A DNA stretch of 64,000 nucleotides, from the NCBI GenBank assembly GCA_947383005.1, contig CANDBT010000002.1:1-64000 (forward strand). The letters are read 5' to 3'. The stretch's first letter is position 1, and every line of letters begins with the position of its first letter. The stretch is from an uncultured bacterium. GTDB taxonomy: Bacteria; Bacillota; Clostridia; Lachnospirales; Lachnospiraceae. The notes beneath the pieces were generated by a model that had not been told where the DNA came from, searched no databases, and saw only the letters and a list, made by a program, of their open reading frames with translations. Made by a program: the position numbers and the translations under genes. Shown in pieces: positions 45,565-53,263 of this stretch.

Positions 45565-45623
45565 GTTTTACCCAAAGGGCACAACATCGCACGGTCAGCG
45601 CGATAAACGCGCAGACCTATCTG
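45565..45623. repeat. Dispersed repeat, GGTCTGCGC...GCTGACCGT family, copy 2 (inverted)
   Basis: The reverse complement reads CAGATAGGTCTGCGC, GTTTATC, GCGCTGACCGTGCGATGTTG and TGCCCTTTGGGTAAAAC. It matches the ends of 30190-30273 with a shorter centre. It lies inside the his operon, between hisB and the EF-Tu domain II-like gene. Confidence 0.6.
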
Positions 45624-45633
45624 TCGCCAGATC

Positions 45634-46185
45634 TTACCCGCGAGGCAGCTCTGCTCCGCCCTTAGTCCCTTCCCCATTTCTGTCCTGCACCTGCTTCTCC
45701 TGCCCATATAAAGCCATCTCTTCCTGGATATAGTCCTCCAGATTCTTAAAAGTTGTGTGATTCCGCTCCGCCAGAAGCCCTTGCAGCCGCGGATTCACTT
45801 CCCCGTCCTTATAAGCAAAAGCCGGCCTCACATTGCAAATCACATCTCCCTTTTCAAACTCCGAAGAGGGGATATCCCGAAACATCAGCGCCACATTCAC
45901 CTTTGGCGGCGCCTCCTTCATTCTCCCGTTGACCGGATTTTCCATAGCCGTCACGGTTGACTGCAAAAACCGCTTGCCCCTTTTTATAATATAAACCGGA
46001 TCTCCCACACGGATAGTATCTCCTTCCACCATACCGACCACCACACAGCCCTGGCTTTTAATCGTAAAAACATCCTGGACAACAAAGGTGTACATCTTTT
46101 GGCCTGAGTCCTGCTTTTGGGAACCATCCTGCTCTTTGGGGCTTTCCTGCTTTTTCTTTCCCTGTATCCAATTCAGCAATTCCAT
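45634..46185 (-). CDS. Stand-alone EF-Tu domain II-like beta-barrel protein in the his operon
   Basis: The 183-residue protein has a charged low-complexity start (QGKKKQESPKEQDGSQKQDS). It is followed by a translation-factor domain 2-like beta-barrel: FVVQDVFTIKSQGCVVVGMV then EGDTIRVGDPVYIIKRGKR, and a later VNVALMFRDIPSSEFEKGDV. There is no GTPase domain. Such small EF-Tu-like proteins are annotated only as domain-containing proteins. The tail is helical and charged. Its place between hisD and hisB is not explained by known histidine biochemistry. Confidence 0.7.
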   Translation of the reverse strand: MELLNWIQGKKKQESPKEQDGSQKQDSGQKMYTFVVQDVFTIKSQGCVVVGMVEGDTIRVGDPVYIIKRGKRFLQSTVTAMENPVNGRMKEAPPKVNVALMFRDIPSSEFEKGDVICNVRPAFAYKDGEVNPRLQGLLAERNHTTFKNLEDYIQEEMALYGQEKQVQDRNGEGTKGGAELPRG

Positions 46186-46191
46186 TTCTCC

Positions 46192-46308
46192 TTTTCACTT
46201 TTTCTTTCGCTTTCGCTTTTCTTTTTTCTGTTCGCGTGTTCTTTCTGTTTTCTTTTTCTTTCTCTTTTCCCTTTTCTTTTTCTTCCTCTTCTCCCCTGCC
46301 TTTTTCCA
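46192..46308 (-). other. Homopurine/homopyrimidine tract between hisD and the EF-Tu-like gene
   Basis: About 115 bases of nearly pure pyrimidine on the plus strand (runs of CTTTT, CTTTCG). On the minus, transcribed strand it is AG-rich. It can be read as a Lys/Glu-rich frame from 46309, but this looks like low-complexity DNA rather than a gene. Such tracts can form H-DNA or slow transcription. Confidence 0.6.
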
Positions 46309-47607
46309 TTAATCCTGATTCTCAAACCGCACATGGATGGAATTGGCATGGGCCGTCAGCCCTTCTGCTTTGGCAAAAGTCTCAATATCCTTATGGATCG
46401 GCTCCAGGGCCTCCTTGGAATAATAAATAATGCTGGATTTCTTCACATAATCATCCACTCCCAGCGGCGAGAAAAACTTCGCCGTCCCGTTGGTGGGAAG
46501 CACATGGTTGGGACCTGCAAAATAATCGCCCAACGGCTCCGAGCTATATTCCCCCAAAAAAATCGCCCCCGCATTCCGGATTTTTGTCATTACCTCAAAC
46601 GGGCTCCGGGTCACGATCTCCAAATGCTCGGAGGCTATCTGATTCGCCGCATCAATGGCATCTTCCATGGAATCGGCAACCAGGATATAACCATAATTTT
46701 TCAGCGATTTTTCAAGAATTTCCCGGCGGGAGAGGATCTTGACAAATTTTTCCGCTTCCTCCGAAACTTTTTCGGCCAATTCCATACTGGTTGTCACTAA
46801 AATCGCGCTGGCCAGCTCGTCGTGCTCTGCCTGGGACAAAAGATCCGCCGCCACATACCGGGGATTAGCGCTGTCATCAGCCAGCACCAGAATCTCGCTC
46901 GGCCCGGCAATGCTGTCAATGCTCACATATCCATAGACGGCCTTTTTCGCCAATGCCACAAAAATATTGCCCGGCCCCACAATCTTATCCACCCGTGGGA
47001 TGGATTCCGTACCGAAAGCCAGCGCAGCTATTGCCTGGGCGCCGCCCGCTTTGTATACCTCGGTCGCTCCCGCCAGGTGCGCTGCCGTCAATGTCACGGG
47101 ATTCACCTTGCCGTCTTTGCCCGGCGGCGTCACCATCGCAATGCGTCTCACACCGGCCACCCTGGCCGGGATAATATTCATCAGTACGGAAGAAGGGTAA
47201 GCCGCTTTTCCTCCTGGCACATATACTCCCACACTGGCCAGCGGCGTCACCTTTTGTCCGAGTATAGTGCCATCCGGCTTACTGTCAAACCAACTGTACT
47301 GTTTCTGTTTTTCGTGGTATTCGCGAATATTGTCCAAAGATTTTTTCATGACGGAAAACAAAGACGGATCCACCAGGGAAATCGCTTCCTGAATCTCGGC
47401 TTCCGTCACCCGCATCTGCCCTGCCGCCAGCTCCACACCGTCAAATTTCTTTGTATAATCCAGCACCGCTGCATCTTTGCGTGCTTTTACATCCTCTACA
47501 ATATCCCGAACCGTATCCTCATAACCGCTGTAATGATTGGGATCCCGTTTTAACAAATTGACAAGGATACCCTGCCTGCTTTGGTCGTCCAGTTTAATAA
47601 TCCTCAT
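46309..47607 (-). CDS. hisD: Histidinol dehydrogenase
   Basis: A 432-residue HisD with VGVYVPGGKAAYPSSVLMNI, the zinc/NAD region GPGNIFVALAKKAVYGYVSI, GPSEILVLADDSANPRYVA, LLSQAEHDELASAILVT and YFAGPNHVLPTNGTAKF. It performs the last two oxidations from histidinol to histidine with zinc. I prefer the ATG at 47607 with GAGGGG just upstream; the frame back to 47652 has no support. The gap to hisG contains nested palindromic elements. Confidence 0.94.
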   Translation of the reverse strand: MRIIKLDDQSRQGILVNLLKRDPNHYSGYEDTVRDIVEDVKARKDAAVLDYTKKFDGVELAAGQMRVTEAEIQEAISLVDPSLFSVMKKSLDNIREYHEKQKQYSWFDSKPDGTILGQKVTPLASVGVYVPGGKAAYPSSVLMNIIPARVAGVRRIAMVTPPGKDGKVNPVTLTAAHLAGATEVYKAGGAQAIAALAFGTESIPRVDKIVGPGNIFVALAKKAVYGYVSIDSIAGPSEILVLADDSANPRYVAADLLSQAEHDELASAILVTTSMELAEKVSEEAEKFVKILSRREILEKSLKNYGYILVADSMEDAIDAANQIASEHLEIVTRSPFEVMTKIRNAGAIFLGEYSSEPLGDYFAGPNHVLPTNGTAKFFSPLGVDDYVKKSSIIYYSKEALEPIHKDIETFAKAEGLTAHANSIHVRFENQD

Positions 47608-47703
47608 ATTCCCCTCTCTTTCCTCCGAAGTGCCATAAACGAATATGTCCATTTATCCCATAGAGCGGTTTCGGAAAATCTTTGTACCTAAATTTGTGAG
47701 ATG

Positions 47704-47937
47704 ATTTTTGTCAGAAGTGCACAAATTGATGAGGCGTACATGGAATGTACGTTGATTAAATTTGGTTACTGTTCACTCCCATGTCAAGCACCACGCTGCT
47801 TGGCATGGGGGATGCACGTAATGGCAGCGAACCAGGCCGCCCATCGCCGCAGGCGATTTTAAATGGCGGCCTGAGTTGCTGTTCGCTGGGTACCGGTGAA
47901 CAGTAACTAAATTTGAGTGCTTCTGACAGAAAATCAA
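47704..47937. repeat. Outer palindromic element interrupted by a MITE, between hisG and hisD
   Basis: GATTTTTGTCAGAAGTGC (47704 on) and the reverse complement of AGTGCTTCTGACAGAAAATC (to 47937) form imperfect 27-base arms. A small hairpin GCGTACATGGAATGTACG lies in the left arm. The 143-bp MITE has inserted between the arms. Confidence 0.55.
47765..47907. mobile_element. 143-bp MITE with 12-bp terminal inverted repeats and 8-bp target duplication
   Basis: Ends GTTACTGTTCAC and GTGAACAGTAAC. The flanks are TAAATTTG at 47757-47764 and again at 47908-47915, a clean 8-bp direct repeat typical of transposition. The inside contains GGCCGCCCATCGCC-gca-GGCGATTTTAAATGGCGGCC and a second hairpin CCCATGTCAAGCA...TGCTTGGCATGGG. 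It has no coding capacity. It lies inside the his operon transcript. Confidence 0.85.
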
Positions 47938-47990
47938 CCGCAAAGATGAGTGCAGGGAAGTTTCCGAGACCGTTTGTCGGGATGCGCATT

Positions 47991-48641
47991 TCATGCCATC
48001 TGTATCAGTTCTCTCATCTCCCGGATAATCCTGCCGATGCGCCCGTTTTCCCGCTTCATGCTGACCTGGTTTACCACCATCCGTGCCGACAGCGGGCAGA
48101 CTTCCTCCAACACGCTCAGCCCGTTCTCGCGCAGGGTAGATCCTGTCTCCACAATATCCACGATTACTTCTGCCAGCCCCACAATCGGCGCCAGCTCAAT
48201 CGAACCATTCAGCTTAATAATCTCCACCGTCTGATGTTTTTTATTATAAAAATAATCTTTGGCGATAACCGGATACTTGGTAGCCACCCGAATCAGCCCA
48301 TGATGCTTCAAATATTCCCTGGCCGATTCCGGCCCGCACACACACATCCGGCACTTTCCGATTTTCAAATCCAGCACCTCATAAAGCTTCCGGCCTTCCT
48401 CCAAAATCGTGTCTTTTCCCACAATCCCAATATCTGCCGCCCCATACTCCACATAAGTCGGCACATCATTGGCCTTAGCCAGGAAAAACCGGTATCCCAG
48501 CTCTTCATTGGCAAAAATCAATTTGCGGGAATTTTTATCCTTCATCTCCTCGCAGGTAATGCCGATTTTTTCAAACATCTCCAATGATTTGCCAGCCAGC
48601 CTGCCTTTGGCAAGCGCAAACGTCAGATATTTCATCTCCAT
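47991..48641 (-). CDS. hisG: ATP phosphoribosyltransferase, short form
   Basis: At 216 residues it is the short HisG, which needs HisZ. Motifs: TFALAKGRLAGKSLEMF, GAADIGIVGKDTILE, KIGKCRMCVCGPES, and the PRPP-binding IVDIVETGSTLRENGL. It catalyses the committed step ATP + PRPP to PR-ATP. The start overlaps the hisZ stop (10 bases), giving coupled, balanced synthesis of the two subunits. The Met at 48635 is an alternative start. Confidence 0.93.
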   Translation of the reverse strand: MEMKYLTFALAKGRLAGKSLEMFEKIGITCEEMKDKNSRKLIFANEELGYRFFLAKANDVPTYVEYGAADIGIVGKDTILEEGRKLYEVLDLKIGKCRMCVCGPESAREYLKHHGLIRVATKYPVIAKDYFYNKKHQTVEIIKLNGSIELAPIVGLAEVIVDIVETGSTLRENGLSVLEEVCPLSARMVVNQVSMKRENGRIGRIIREMRELIQMA

Positions 48642-49930
48642 CCGCCTTTCTGCTTATCTGCTCCGGTATCTTTTAAGAACTCCTCTGTCCGCCGCATTTT
48701 CACTTCGCCGCTTTCCGCCTGATACCATGCCGTCTGGCCTCCCTCTCCTGTCAAGTATAAAAGCTGCCCCACCTGATTGCGCCGTGCGTAAGATACATAA
48801 TCCAATACCGACTGTCCGGCAGGCTTCCGGATAAGCTGTATGTTCTCGCCCGCTCCTCTGAAATACTTGGCCAGCCGTATTGCCATTTCCCGCGCGCCGG
48901 ACTCATAAAGCACAATTCTTTTCACCTGTTCGATTTCAATATCTATCTTCTGCCGGGACAAAGCCAGCATCAACTGGCCCACCACAATGGCAAAACCTAC
49001 TGCCGGCGTATCCTTCCCAAACTGCACCAGAAGCTTATCATATCTTCCCCCTGTCACCAGATATTCACCCGTACCATAGGTATAAGCCTTAAAAATAATC
49101 CCTGTATAATAAGAATACTTGCTTAACATTCCTAAGTCATAAGAGACATAATCTCCCAGCCCATATCCGTCCAGGATTTCCTGCACCCGCTCCAGACGGT
49201 CGATGGCCCGCAATGCGCGGAGATTATCCGTCATGCCCCTGGCAAAACGGATCTGTTCAATATCGCCAAATAACTCTGGAAGCTTCAAAAATACCTGTTT
49301 TAATTTCTCCGGCATAGTCTGTTCGGTCAGAAGCTCTTCCACTCCGAAATAATTTTTGCTTTCAATCAATTTGCGCAACTTTTCCTGGGTTTCCTCATCC
49401 ATTCCGGACTCCTCTACCAGCCCCCGGTAAAACTCCACTTGTCCCAATTCCACCTGAAATTCTTTCAGGCCGGATACCTGCAAAGCGTCGATAACCAAAG
49501 CAATCATCTCTGCATCCCCGTCGCTGGAATCGTCTCCAATCAGCTCCACCCCTGTCTGGGTAGACTCATTGGAACGCCCCTGATAACTGGCCGAATGCAG
49601 AAAAGTCTGAGCCAGATAGCACAATCGCAGCGGGCCTGTTTCATCCATAAAATATTTGGCAACACAGCGGGCTATCGACGGCGTCATGTCCGGCCGCAGC
49701 ACGAGAGTATTATTCTCCCGGTCAAACAGCTTATACATCTCCCTGGTTCCCGCGCTTCCTCTCTCTTTTTTGAAAATATCAAAAAATTCAAAAGTCGGTG
49801 TCTCAATATCCCGATAACCATAACGGTGAAACACATCTCTGATCCGGTTTTGCACCGCCAATTTCCTCGCGCATTCTTCCGCATAAATATCCCGTACCCC
49901 TTCCGGGGTATGCAGCAATTGTTTTCCCAT
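48632..49930 (-). CDS. hisZ: ATP phosphoribosyltransferase regulatory subunit
   Basis: A 432-residue histidyl-tRNA synthetase paralogue: PEGVRDIYAEECARKLAVQN, motif 2-like LVLRPDMTPSIARCVAKYF, YYTGIIFKAYTYGTGEYLVT and GGRYDKLLVQFG. The anticodon-binding HisRS domain is reduced, and the pairing with short HisG identifies it as HisZ. First gene of the his unit; GGGAGG precedes the ATG. Confidence 0.9.
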   Translation of the reverse strand: MGKQLLHTPEGVRDIYAEECARKLAVQNRIRDVFHRYGYRDIETPTFEFFDIFKKERGSAGTREMYKLFDRENNTLVLRPDMTPSIARCVAKYFMDETGPLRLCYLAQTFLHSASYQGRSNESTQTGVELIGDDSSDGDAEMIALVIDALQVSGLKEFQVELGQVEFYRGLVEESGMDEETQEKLRKLIESKNYFGVEELLTEQTMPEKLKQVFLKLPELFGDIEQIRFARGMTDNLRALRAIDRLERVQEILDGYGLGDYVSYDLGMLSKYSYYTGIIFKAYTYGTGEYLVTGGRYDKLLVQFGKDTPAVGFAIVVGQLMLALSRQKIDIEIEQVKRIVLYESGAREMAIRLAKYFRGAGENIQLIRKPAGQSVLDYVSYARRNQVGQLLYLTGEGGQTAWYQAESGEVKMRRTEEFLKDTGADKQKGGWR

Positions 49931-49987
49931 ATATCCTCCCGCTTTACTTTCTCATGGTAAAGTGCTAATTTAATAACGCGTTTTTCC

Positions 49988-50016
49988 ATTATAGGATACC
50001 GCCGGAAAATTGTCAA
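49988..50016 (-). promoter_or_regulatory. Consensus sigma-A promoter of the his-pepT-synthetase operon
   Basis: Minus-strand TTGACA (50011-50016), exactly 17 bases, TATAAT (49988-49993): a perfect consensus. The leader to hisZ is only about 50 bases, too short for a T-box. A small hairpin CTTTAC...GTAAAG overlaps the region before the ribosome binding site. Confidence 0.85.
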
Positions 50017-50120
50017 TGAACATTTTTTTCTGAACCATTCTTTTCATTATATATTTTTTTCCTTTTTTATACAATATGTCCCAGGTAATTTCTGCAACTA
50101 TTTATACTACTTGGTTTCCG

Positions 50121-50258
50121 TTCACGGGGCGGGGAATTTAACGTGAATTTTGGGCGTCAAGCTTGCTTGTATGCCAAAATTCATATTAAATTCTCCATCG
50201 GATGGACATCCGATGCTTCTTGTCCGGCGTAGACGGGCAAGAAGATGCGCCCCGTGAA
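50121..50258. repeat. Three-armed palindromic element
   Basis: The outer stem TTCACGGGGCG (50121-50131)/CGCCCCGTGAA (50248-50258) encloses three hairpins: GAATTTAACGTGAATTTTGG/CCAAAATTCATATTAAATTC, CATCGGAT-ggac-ATCCGATG, and CTTCTTG...CAAGAAG. Together they would fold as a four-way junction. No coding potential. It fills the 445-base divergent gap together with the hisZ and PurF-like promoters. Confidence 0.65.
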
Positions 50259-50300
50259 TAACAACATTTAAACGTCAAAGCTGAACCAAGAAAGAAAACA

Positions 50301-50329
50301 TTGCTTTTTCCCATTATTTTTTGTATGAT
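50301..50329 (+). promoter_or_regulatory. Promoter for the PurF-like gene
   Basis: TTGCTT (50301-50306), 17 bases, TATGAT (50324-50329). The transcript start would be about 40 bases before the ATG. Confidence 0.5.
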
Positions 50330-50375
50330 AAAATAACAAGACAACATTTCACATACTTTTGGGAGGATTCACAAA

Positions 50376-51869
50376 ATGGGTGGTTTTTTCGGCGTCACTT
50401 CGAAGAATGATTGTGTCATGGATTTATTTTTTGGGACGGACTATCACTCCCACCTGGGTACCCGCCGGGGCGGCATGGCCGTCTATGGCAAAAACGGCTT
50501 TCAGCGGAGCATTCACAACATCGAAAATTCTCCATTCCGCACAAAATTTGAGCGGGACGTGGAAGAGCTTTCCGGTTCTTCGGGAATTGGCTCCATCTCG
50601 GACAACGAACCTCAGCCGCTTCTGATCCAGTCTCACCTTGGCAGCTACGCTATTGTCACCGTAGGAAAGATCAATAATGAAGAGGAACTGATTCGCCAGG
50701 CATTCGAAAACGGCCATATCCATTTTATGGAGATGTCCGGCGGACGGATTAACGCCACAGAGCTGACAGCTTCCCTGATCAACCAGAAACAAAGCCTGGT
50801 AGAAGGGCTTCTTTATGCCCAGGAGCTGATTGAAGGCTCCATGAGCATTCTGCTTCTTACTCCCGAGGGCATCTATGCTTCCCGGGACCGTTATGGACGG
50901 ACGCCCGTTGTTATCGGCCAAAAAGATGATGCCTACTGTGTATCTTTTGAGAGCTTTGCCTATATAAATCTGGGATACCATGACTGCACGGAACTCGGGC
51001 CGGGGGAAATTGTCCTGATCAATCCATCGGGTATCCAATCCCTGAGCCAGCCCCGGGCAGAAATGAAGATCTGCTCTTTTCTCTGGGTTTATTACGGCTA
51101 TCCAACCTCCAGCTATGAAGGAGTCAATGTAGAAGAAATGCGTTACCGCTGCGGAGAGATTTTGGCCAAACGTGATATCGGTTGCGATCAGGCAAACTGC
51201 GGCGGATGTACGAACTGCGGCGCCTCTTCTCCCGCAACCAAACTTTCTTGCGTTAATGACGATGCCATCCACCCGGATATCGTAGCCGGAGTGCCGGATT
51301 CCGGCACTGCCCATGCCATTGGCTACGCCAACCAGTCCAGTATTCCCTTTGCACGCCCCTTTATCAAATATACGCCGACCTGGCCGCGCTCTTTTATGCC
51401 CCAAAACCAGAGCCAGCGCAATTTGATCGCTAAAATGAAGCTGATTCCCGTAGACGCACTGATCCGCGGGAAAAGCCTGCTGCTCATTGATGATTCCATC
51501 GTCCGTGGCACCCAGCTAGGCGAAACCACCGAATTTTTGTATCAAAGCGGCGCCAGGGAAGTACATATCCGCCCAGCCTGCCCTCCTTTGCTATTTGGCT
51601 GCAAATATCTGAATTTTTCCCGTTCCAATTCTGAGCTGGATTTGATTACCCGCCGGATTATCCAAGAACGCGAAGGGAAACAGGTATCTTCCGAACTTTT
51701 ATTTGACTACGCCAACCCGGACAGCCAAAATTATGCAGAAATGATAGAAGAAATCCGCAAACGTCTGAATTTTACATCCCTGAAATATCATCGACTGGAT
51801 GATCTGATCGAATCCATCGGCCTTCCGGCCAACCGCCTATGTACCTATTGCTGGAACGGCAAGGAGTAA
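50376..51869 (+). CDS. Amidophosphoribosyltransferase-like protein lacking the catalytic N-terminal Cys
   Basis: A 497-residue PurF-family protein. C-terminal phosphoribosyltransferase domain: PRPP loop SLLLIDDSIVRGTQLGET and GVPDSGTAHAIGYANQS. A Cys-rich stretch (CDQANCGGCTNCGASS) interrupts the two domains. The glutaminase domain is recognisable (SRDRYGRTPVVIG), but the protein begins MGGFFG where true PurF has MCGIFG/MCGVFG, so the N-terminal nucleophile Cys is a Gly. It may use ammonia, have another function, or be a paralogue. GGGAGG lies 11 bases upstream. No other purine genes adjoin it. Confidence 0.8.
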   Translation: MGGFFGVTSKNDCVMDLFFGTDYHSHLGTRRGGMAVYGKNGFQRSIHNIENSPFRTKFERDVEELSGSSGIGSISDNEPQPLLIQSHLGSYAIVTVGKINNEEELIRQAFENGHIHFMEMSGGRINATELTASLINQKQSLVEGLLYAQELIEGSMSILLLTPEGIYASRDRYGRTPVVIGQKDDAYCVSFESFAYINLGYHDCTELGPGEIVLINPSGIQSLSQPRAEMKICSFLWVYYGYPTSSYEGVNVEEMRYRCGEILAKRDIGCDQANCGGCTNCGASSPATKLSCVNDDAIHPDIVAGVPDSGTAHAIGYANQSSIPFARPFIKYTPTWPRSFMPQNQSQRNLIAKMKLIPVDALIRGKSLLLIDDSIVRGTQLGETTEFLYQSGAREVHIRPACPPLLFGCKYLNFSRSNSELDLITRRIIQEREGKQVSSELLFDYANPDSQNYAEMIEEIRKRLNFTSLKYHRLDDLIESIGLPANRLCTYCWNGKE

Positions 51870-52320
51870 GCATATCAGACTTCTCCGCGCATCACCATTT
51901 GCTGCAAACAAGGAAAACAATATAAGATATTGATGATTTAGTAGAAAATCAGCTACAAAGATGGGGCAAGGCGGTTTTGGCATTACATACATCGGTTTTG
52001 ACCTGCAGCTCAATACAAAAGTGGCAATAAAAGAATATTATCCCGCCGAACATGCATCCCGCAAATATACACAATCCAACAGCCTTTCCTGGAATGCTTC
52101 TATGGCCAGCAAAGAACAATGGCAAACAGGTTGTGAAATTTTTCTCTCGTAAGCCCGGAGAATAGCAAAAATCGATGCGATTCCCGAAATTGTTCGTGTA
52201 CGGGATACTTTTACCGAAAACAATACTGCCTATATCGTTATGGATTATGTAGAAATGACTACATTGAAGGAGCTGGTCAAGAAAAATGGCCCTATGAAAG
52301 TAAGGGATTGCCTGAAAATG

Positions 52321-52777
52321 CTAGTACTGCATTGCGAAAATAACAGTGAATACAGTGCTTGATATTTTCGTCATCTGTGCGTCTGCAAAGCGACGTTCTA
52401 CACTCCGTTCCGGTCCTTGCTGAACAAGCGCCATTGGCGCTTAGCAACGTAGCGGTGCCTACGTCTAGTATGACCCACACTAATTGCCACTATGTTTCGC
52501 GCAGGATAAATTTTCAGCCTGCAAGGCGGAAGAGGGAGGCGATACCCTCGCTTCGCTGGGGCAGACTCTGCGGTGGCATCGTTGACCGATGGTGCTGTGT
52601 GCCAGTGGCACACGTTTAGCACGGACCGAAGCGGAGCGTAGACCAACGCAGCAGATGGAAATTTAGACAAGTGAAACATATGGTTAATTAGTGCGGGTCA
52701 TACTAGCTTTGCAGGCGTGCAGAGGGCGGAAATAGCGAGTGCCGAATTCACTGAAATTTCCGCAAGGTAGTACTAGC
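52321..52777. mobile_element. MITE with approximately 70-bp imperfect terminal inverted repeats, inside the kinase pseudogene
   Basis: Left end CTAGTACTGCATTGCG...GTCTGCAAAG (52321-52390). The right end, read in reverse complement, is CTAGTACTACCTTGCGG...GCCTGCAAAG (52777-52707). It carries no gene. The same first 15 bases recur alone at 61096-61110. A second MITE sits inside it. Confidence 0.75.
52465..52706. mobile_element. Inner 242-bp MITE nested in the first one
   Basis: Ends CTAGTATGACCCACACTAAT (52465 on) and, in reverse complement, CTAGTATGACCCGCACTAAT (from 52706). Inside it is one inverted copy of the covarying hairpin family (52592-52622: GTGCT-GTGTGCC...GGCACAC-...AGCAC) and a segment shared with 30203-30226. 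A further hairpin copy in the opposite orientation (52417-52447) lies just outside, in the outer MITE. Confidence 0.75.
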
Positions 52778-53090
52778 GCCCTTGGCAGACGCTTTAGATA
52801 AAATACACCGGAGAGGAATGTTCCATCAGGATATCAGCCCGGATAATATCATGATATTGCCAGATCAGAATATCCGGCTGCTGGATTTCGGCATGGCAAG
52901 AGATTTTACCATAGAAGGCGAGAAAACCCAACTTGTGGCGAAACGGGGATTCAGCCCTATAGAACAGTATTCAGCAGATGGAAAAATCGGGCCGTAGACA
53001 GATGTCTATGCTGTGACCGCGACAATTTACTATGCTGTGACAGGAAAGAAAATCCCTAAATCCCTGGATCGCGTGGAAAGAGACACGTTT

Positions 53091-53260
53091 GGTCAACCAT
53101 CCTGTTTTCATCCTGCCTCGCGGCAAATGTTTTCACAAACTGCAACGCATTTTCTTTTTCTTCCCGCTCCCACAAGACTACGAACCCCCACATCCTCTGG
53201 TGGTTGTGGGTAAGCGCCTGCATCGCGGCCGCAATAATACGATCCAGAATATCCTTCTTC
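53091..53260 (-). pseudogene. Gene fragment of unknown family next to the macrodomain gene
   Basis: On the minus strand the frame AFEKKKDILDRIIAAAMQAL, THNHQRMWGFVVLWEREEKE, NALQFVKTFAARQDENRM looks like genuine protein sequence, with helical pattern and plausible codon use. It starts in a frame offset from the macrodomain stop and ends where the kinase remnant begins. I do not recognise it. It may be the remains of a downstream operon gene truncated when the kinase locus was joined. Confidence 0.35.
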
Positions 53261-53263
53261 TTT

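Larger units (their letters stand above)
51961..53093 (+). pseudogene. Disrupted Ser/Thr protein kinase gene
   Basis: Kinase pieces appear in order: GQGGFGITYIGFDLQLNTKV then AIKEYYPAEHA (P-loop and Lys), YIVMDYVEMTTLKELVKKNG (hinge), then, after an insertion, GMFHQDISPDNIMILPDQNI (catalytic loop HxD), RLLDFGMARDF (DFG), KRGFSPIEQYSADGKIGP and TDVYAVTATIYYAVTG. In-frame stops break it at 52150 and after KIGP (52996). Bases 52321-52777 are foreign. The N-terminus lacks a convincing start. The 3' end stops abruptly at about 53093 against the next fragment. Confidence 0.85.

Noticed and set aside
46058-46309. KE-rich 83-residue minus-strand frame
   Set aside because: It is produced by the homopurine tract and overlaps the EF-Tu-like gene in another frame; composition alone explains the open frame.
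49931-49987. T-box riboswitch ahead of hisZ
   Set aside because: The predicted leader is only about 50 bases, and no T-box sequence or specifier hairpin is visible.
50424-51404. 326-codon minus-strand frame opposite the PurF-like gene
   Set aside because: The PurF-like protein has PRPP loop and glutaminase-fold motifs; the antisense translation shows none.
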